Shown: positions 32,318-35,550 of the stretch, in pieces
Layout of the letters: each line of letters starts with the position of its first letter
How positions within the stretch are numbered: the stretch's first letter is position 1
NCBI GenBank assembly: GCA_005223095.1
Contig: NJBQ01000014.1
Location: 1 to 35,550 of the forward strand
Length of the DNA: 35,550 nt
Source: Candidatus Aerophobetes bacterium Ae_b3a
GTDB taxonomy: Bacteria > Aerophobota > Aerophobia > Aerophobales > AE-B3A
Reading direction: 5' to 3'
Notes under the pieces: model-generated
What the model was told of the DNA's origin: nothing
The model's input: the letters and a program-made list of their open reading frames with translations, nothing else
The model's database searches: none
Position numbers and translations under genes: made by a program

Positions 32318-32603
32318 TCTCATACCTTCTTTTTTTGAAAAATCGAAAGTTAGAGCTGATTCTAGGAACTTAGGGGGAAAAATGGCTAAAATGAGAGGTT
32401 TTTGGTAGGAAAACGGAAAAGGAAAAAATGATTTAAAAGGATTCTATCTTTGCTGATGCTCTATAAGAGGTAAAGGTGGGAAAAAAGCAATACGTCTCCT
32501 ATTATGGGCGAGGCAATCCCTTGAATTTGAAAGGATAGGGTCCATGAAGTTTCCCTTTAGAAGCAACCTTGCTCTTACAACATTACCTGGCTGAATAGTT
32601 AAC
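32318..32603. other. Gene-free stretch after the GH127 gene
   Basis: No complete gene is visible. The minus strand just past the GH127 stop keeps a short open frame with VELTIQPGNVVRARLLLKG, which might be a leftover of a beta-sandwich domain, but it lacks a start and soon degenerates. GTTAAC-N-AACGTT-N-GTTAAC symmetry spans 32598-32619 at the gene end. Confidence 0.3.
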
Positions 32604-34529
32604 TCAACGTTTCGTTAACTTATAGGGAAGCCATACACTCATCTCGGAACAGCCTCGATTATCCCATGCATAGTATGGGATTGCTCTTAGAATCACTGGC
32701 TTGGTCTTGATAGGTTCAGTCTCAAAAGGCCGGTATAGAAGACCCCAATTCCCTACTGGGACCATTCCTTCACTTGTTATTGCAGTGACACCCTTCAGCA
32801 AATCAGGATAAAACTTTGCCTTCAGATTTCTGGTCGGGTCCTTGCAATCCACCTTTAATTTAGCTTGCCGCGCAGATATGCCCGGGTTATCAACTCCTTC
32901 AAAGCAATAGACAATTGGACCGCGCTTCACAGCAGCACTAGAGCGATTTTCGGCCGCCATAGGATTAGAGATCATCAAAACTGAAGGCATTGTCATCTCC
33001 AGAAGGATGCTCTTTTTTTTCTTCCAACTTCTTTTGATCTCATAATAGCTGCCAGACTGGGGAGTATCGGGCATCGGCTTACCTTCCACTGTTACAAAGG
33101 CCTTTTGGCACCATCCTGGAATGCGAAGGTAAATGCTAAACTCTTTTTCCGCCTGGGAGGACACTTCAATCTCAACTCTACCATCCCGGGGATAGTTGGT
33201 TTTCTGGGAAAGAGAAAATCTTGTGCCATCTGGCAAGTGCCATTGAAAGACATTGTTGTCATAGAGGTGAACCCAGATACCTTCATCATTGGTCGAATAA
33301 AAATATCCAGGTAGGCTAGCAAACATTCGTGCAATGTTTGGCGGACAGCATGCACATTTAAACCATCCCTGTCGAGTTGGCACACCTCTTCTTTCGTGTG
33401 CATACCATGGATCTCCTGTCGCCCTGCCATTACTGATATGAGGATTCACGTAGAAATATTTTTCTCCATCGAGTGAAATGCCGGAGAGAATACTGTTGTA
33501 TAAGGTTAACTCGACCAGATCCGCAAAACGAGCCTCTCCATTAATAGCAAGCATTCGCCAGTTCCAGAACGCCGAAGCAATTGCTGCACAGGTTTCTGCA
33601 TAAGAGTTTTCATTTGGTAGTTCAAATTCTCGGCCAAAGGACTCGCTGTAAGCCCGACCACCTACTGCCCCGGTTACATACATCTTTTGCTCTGTCATAC
33701 TCTTCCATAAACTCTCCAGTGCGTCCAGATAGGCTTGATTTCCCGTCTCTATATAGTAGTCAGTCATCCCGCTACAGAAATACAATGCCCGCACAGCATG
33801 TCCCAAAATCTCCCGCATCTCTTTACCCCCAACATGGTCAATAAAGAAACCCGCCGTATCGAGATAACGCCTCACACCTGTTTCCCGGTATAATTCAATC
33901 AATCCCATCTCCACTTCGGGATGACCTGGGTGCGCTTCCTTTTTCCCGGAACCAAACATATCACAGATGTAATCTGCATATTTACGAGCGATATTGAGCA
34001 GACGGTCACTACCGGTGGAACGATGATGGGCAACTGCCGCCTGAAACAGGTGACCAGCGCAGTATAGTTCATGTGTGCGATCCAAATCTGTCCAGCGTTT
34101 CTTAGCTCTCTCCTTCTGAAAGTAAGTATTGAGATAGCCATCATCACCCTGAGCTGGCTGGATAATATCAATAGCCTCCTTGATCATTTTCTCAATTTCG
34201 GGCAGCTCTTCTACCTGGAGAATCCAAGAAGCAGCTTCTATCCATTTGTAAAGGTCTGATTCTGCAAAGTAAAAGCCCTGAAACTCTGCATCTAACTTAC
34301 CATAAACACGCATAAAGTTATCAAGAACACCACTTTTTCGCATTTCTTGCATCTGTTTTTTTAGAGTAACTATTGCTATCGTGTCTATTCGGGGCTTCCA
34401 AAACCCTGGGTTCATTCGCACAGCTCTAACGGGAATAGGTTTCAATTTACAAAAAGGACTATTCATTGTAGATACAACCCCCGTATCCTGCCAGGAAATT
34501 CTTTGCCCTTCTAAGTGTTTAGGTGACAT
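32604..34529 (-). CDS. GH127-type beta-L-arabinofuranosidase (DUF1680)
   Basis: The 641-residue protein matches the GH127/DUF1680 family along its length, close to the ~650 of known members. The zinc and nucleophile residues are present: Glu312 and Cys314 in SYAETCAA, and Cys394-Cys395 in KCACCPPN. GDDGYLNTYFQ, THELYCAGHLFQAAVAH, GHAVRALYFCSGMTD and YVTGAVGGR are further family blocks. Enzymes of this group remove beta-L-arabinofuranose, or related sugars in pectin side chains. There is no signal peptide, so the substrate is imported first. The ATG follows AAAGGAGCAACT. It is the first gene of the minus-strand carbohydrate island. Confidence 0.9.
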   Translation of the reverse strand: MSPKHLEGQRISWQDTGVVSTMNSPFCKLKPIPVRAVRMNPGFWKPRIDTIAIVTLKKQMQEMRKSGVLDNFMRVYGKLDAEFQGFYFAESDLYKWIEAASWILQVEELPEIEKMIKEAIDIIQPAQGDDGYLNTYFQKERAKKRWTDLDRTHELYCAGHLFQAAVAHHRSTGSDRLLNIARKYADYICDMFGSGKKEAHPGHPEVEMGLIELYRETGVRRYLDTAGFFIDHVGGKEMREILGHAVRALYFCSGMTDYYIETGNQAYLDALESLWKSMTEQKMYVTGAVGGRAYSESFGREFELPNENSYAETCAAIASAFWNWRMLAINGEARFADLVELTLYNSILSGISLDGEKYFYVNPHISNGRATGDPWYAHERRGVPTRQGWFKCACCPPNIARMFASLPGYFYSTNDEGIWVHLYDNNVFQWHLPDGTRFSLSQKTNYPRDGRVEIEVSSQAEKEFSIYLRIPGWCQKAFVTVEGKPMPDTPQSGSYYEIKRSWKKKKSILLEMTMPSVLMISNPMAAENRSSAAVKRGPIVYCFEGVDNPGISARQAKLKVDCKDPTRNLKAKFYPDLLKGVTAITSEGMVPVGNWGLLYRPFETEPIKTKPVILRAIPYYAWDNRGCSEMSVWLPYKLTKR

Positions 34530-34693
34530 AGTTGCTCCTTTTTTGGACTTGATTTAATTTTCTCTGAAATGTAACCGAATTTAGCCTCTCCTGTAAGTTT
34601 TCTACCTATAAGCTCGCTAAGATCAGCATCACTTATTTGCCGAGAGAGTCTATTCTCAGTTTTCTTAAGGGGAATCTTCAGTAATAGTTCTGT
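34530..34693 (-). other. Unidentified coding-like remnant upstream of GH127
   Basis: The minus strand continues open after the gpsA remnant stop, in the same frame, with LSRQISDADLSELIGRKLTG and EAKFGYISEKIKSS. It has a protein-like composition but no start codon and no family I recognise. It ends inside the first codons of the GH127 gene. Confidence 0.25.
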
Positions 34694-34948
34694 CTAAAAT
34701 TCATATTTTGCCGACCTCCAGAATAAATCCTCAAGTACTTTCTGGGGATCCTGGCTTCCCTTAATGATGTCGTGGACAGCTTTGCATATGGGTAGCTCTC
34801 AGTAATAGCGTCGTGATAAAACCATTAAGGCAGCCATTGTACCCACACCTTCTGCCAGCTTATCAAATTTCTCTTTTTTGACAAATACCTCGCCGACCTC
34901 CCGATTATGACTATGAGTTGAAAAGAGTGTTGCTTCATAATCTCCCAT
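34694..34948 (-). pseudogene. gpsA: Glycerol-3-phosphate dehydrogenase (GpsA) C-terminal remnant
   Basis: The minus-strand frame from 34948 reads GDYEATLFSTHSHNREVGEV, then KLAEGVGTMAALMVLSRRYY, an in-frame TGA (34801-34799), and ELPICKAVHDIIKGSQDPQK with a final VLEDLFWRSAKYEF. This follows the C-terminal order of GpsA: GDL-x-T-x-x-S-x-x-SRNR-x-VG, AEGV-x-T, then P-I-x-x-AV-x-x-x-L and a short tail. The catalytic and NAD-binding parts are missing and a stop interrupts the frame, so it is a dead fragment. Confidence 0.7.
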
Positions 34949-35313
34949 ATTTATATATAGTGTGCAAAATAAAAAATAAAAGTCAACGACCTCTATCGCT
35001 AGCCTTGTTTTTGATTTAGATAGAAATAAGGGTCAACCCACCAAATTTTGAACAATGACCTTCCAGATTCCCCAAAAACCGTTCTCCGGAAACTGGAGGA
35101 AGGAATTTGACCTTTCTAAGAAATTACCTATGATGCTTTGACAGGCCGAAAAGTCTTTCGTCTCGATAATTAATCAAGTGAATCCGCCTTCCATATGTCT
35201 GAGTATGTTCCCTGTTTTCGCAAAAGATCTTTTCTTTGTTGCAGGCATCATAGATGAAATGAATGAGGCAAGAGAAAAGTTTTTCTCTTTTGACTGAGTC
35301 ATAGTCAATATCA
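34949..35313. other. Gene-free stretch before the MATE gene
   Basis: Apart from one promoter candidate on the plus strand I see no feature. A minus-strand open frame covers 35124-35531, but it is antisense to the clearly coding MATE sequence and shows no family signature, so I do not call it. Confidence 0.35.
35107..35134 (+). promoter_or_regulatory. Candidate sigma-70 promoter ahead of the MATE gene
   Basis: TTGACC (35107-35112) and TATGAT (35129-35134) are 16 bases apart. Transcription would start near 35141, leaving about 170 untranslated bases before the transporter gene. Confidence 0.45.
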
Positions 35314-35550
35314 TTGCGCCAAGAGGTAAGTATCATCAAAAAGAAAGATTTTACTACTGGCAGCTTGATGGGTAATATCTGGCATCTCGCTTTCCCTATG
35401 TCCATCAGTTCCCTGCTCATGGCGCTGCCCACGACCCTTGATATGTTCTGGATGGGAAAGCTGGGTGTAGCTGCTCTGGCCTCGGTGGGTATTGTCCAGA
35501 GCCTAAGAATGGCCATAATCAGCCCTATCATAGGTCTTTCGGTAGGGGGA
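35314..35550 (+). CDS. MATE family efflux transporter, N-terminal part only
   Basis: The plus strand encodes KKKDFTTGSLMGNIWHLAFP, MSISSLLMALPTTLDMFWMG, then KLGVAALASVG and SPIIGLSVGG, the first two membrane segments of the MATE (MatE/NorM/DinF-like) sodium- or proton-coupled drug exporters. The gene runs off the right edge. The start is uncertain: the frame opens after a TAG at 35302-35304, the first conventional start is the TTG at 35314 without a ribosome binding site, whereas AAGAGGT (35321-35327) is followed by ATC codons. The first ATG (35368) would cut off the conserved TTGSL segment. Confidence 0.82.
   Translation, partial: MRQEVSIIKKKDFTTGSLMGNIWHLAFPMSISSLLMALPTTLDMFWMGKLGVAALASVGIVQSLRMAIISPIIGLSVGG

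Noticed and set aside
32598-32619. Possible LacI-type operator GTTAAC...AACGTT...GTTAAC
   Set aside because: It is symmetric in 18 of 22 bases but spans the end of the GH127 gene, with no promoter beside it; coding sequence explains half of it.
35124-35531. 135-residue minus-strand open frame at the right edge
   Set aside because: It lies antisense to MATE coding sequence, lacks a recognisable domain and is best explained as a shadow frame.
1-35550. tRNA genes, CRISPR arrays or intact transposons
   Set aside because: No T-loop/acceptor pairs, no regular spaced repeats and no transposase motifs were seen on either strand by eye; a tRNAscan or ISfinder search was not possible.

Overview
The window looks like chromosomal DNA of an uncultivated, AT-rich, diderm anaerobe. 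Three predicted secreted proteins have classical Sec signal peptides ending in A-x-A-like or small-residue sites without a lipobox, which points to a periplasm. ADP-forming acyl-CoA synthetase, two radical SAM enzymes and ABC sugar uptake suggest a fermentative or anaerobic life. The short-word intergenic repeats resemble those I associate with candidate-phylum genomes. I cannot name the phylum from sequence alone.

Left part (1-2.6 kb): the N-terminus of a four-carbon acid sugar kinase (DUF1537) reads off the left edge behind a sigma-54 promoter. Next to it lies a PrpR-type sigma-54 activator. A 15-bp perfect palindrome sits where an enhancer would be expected. Together these look like a self-contained regulatory module.

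Housekeeping part (2.6-22 kb): a plus-strand operon thiE (ThiD2 fusion)-tsaE-tsaB-rimI runs into a convergent bioY. The minus strand then carries an EF-G paralogue, a secreted DUF4139 protein, rpmF-plsX-fabH with a strong promoter, the alpha and beta subunits of an ADP-forming acyl-CoA synthetase, coaD, a tandem Nudix protein, a small membrane protein, and an autoregulated TetR-radical SAM-radical SAM operon. argS-pyrE runs divergently. Gaps between these genes are filled with degenerate short-word tracts (GTGAATCGT, GTTCATAGTTCAT, CGTATTGCGCAATACG, CTCGTCGCTAGT, GGGGAGAGG).

Carbohydrate island (22-34.5 kb, all minus strand): it holds two ABC sugar importers, each with one binding protein and two permeases and neither with an ATPase. 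It also holds a LacI regulator with its own operator, a GH2 beta-glucuronidase and a GH127 beta-L-arabinofuranosidase-type enzyme. Each importer has a stem-loop between the binding-protein gene and the permeases. Gene remnants lie within and beside it: a 6-phosphogluconate dehydrogenase piece, a ROK-regulator C-terminus still behind an intact promoter, XylR-like operator and ribosome binding site, and a gpsA C-terminus. The picture is a catabolic island that has been rearranged and partly eroded. The right edge enters a MATE transporter gene on the plus strand.

No tRNA, rRNA, CRISPR array or intact insertion sequence was seen.
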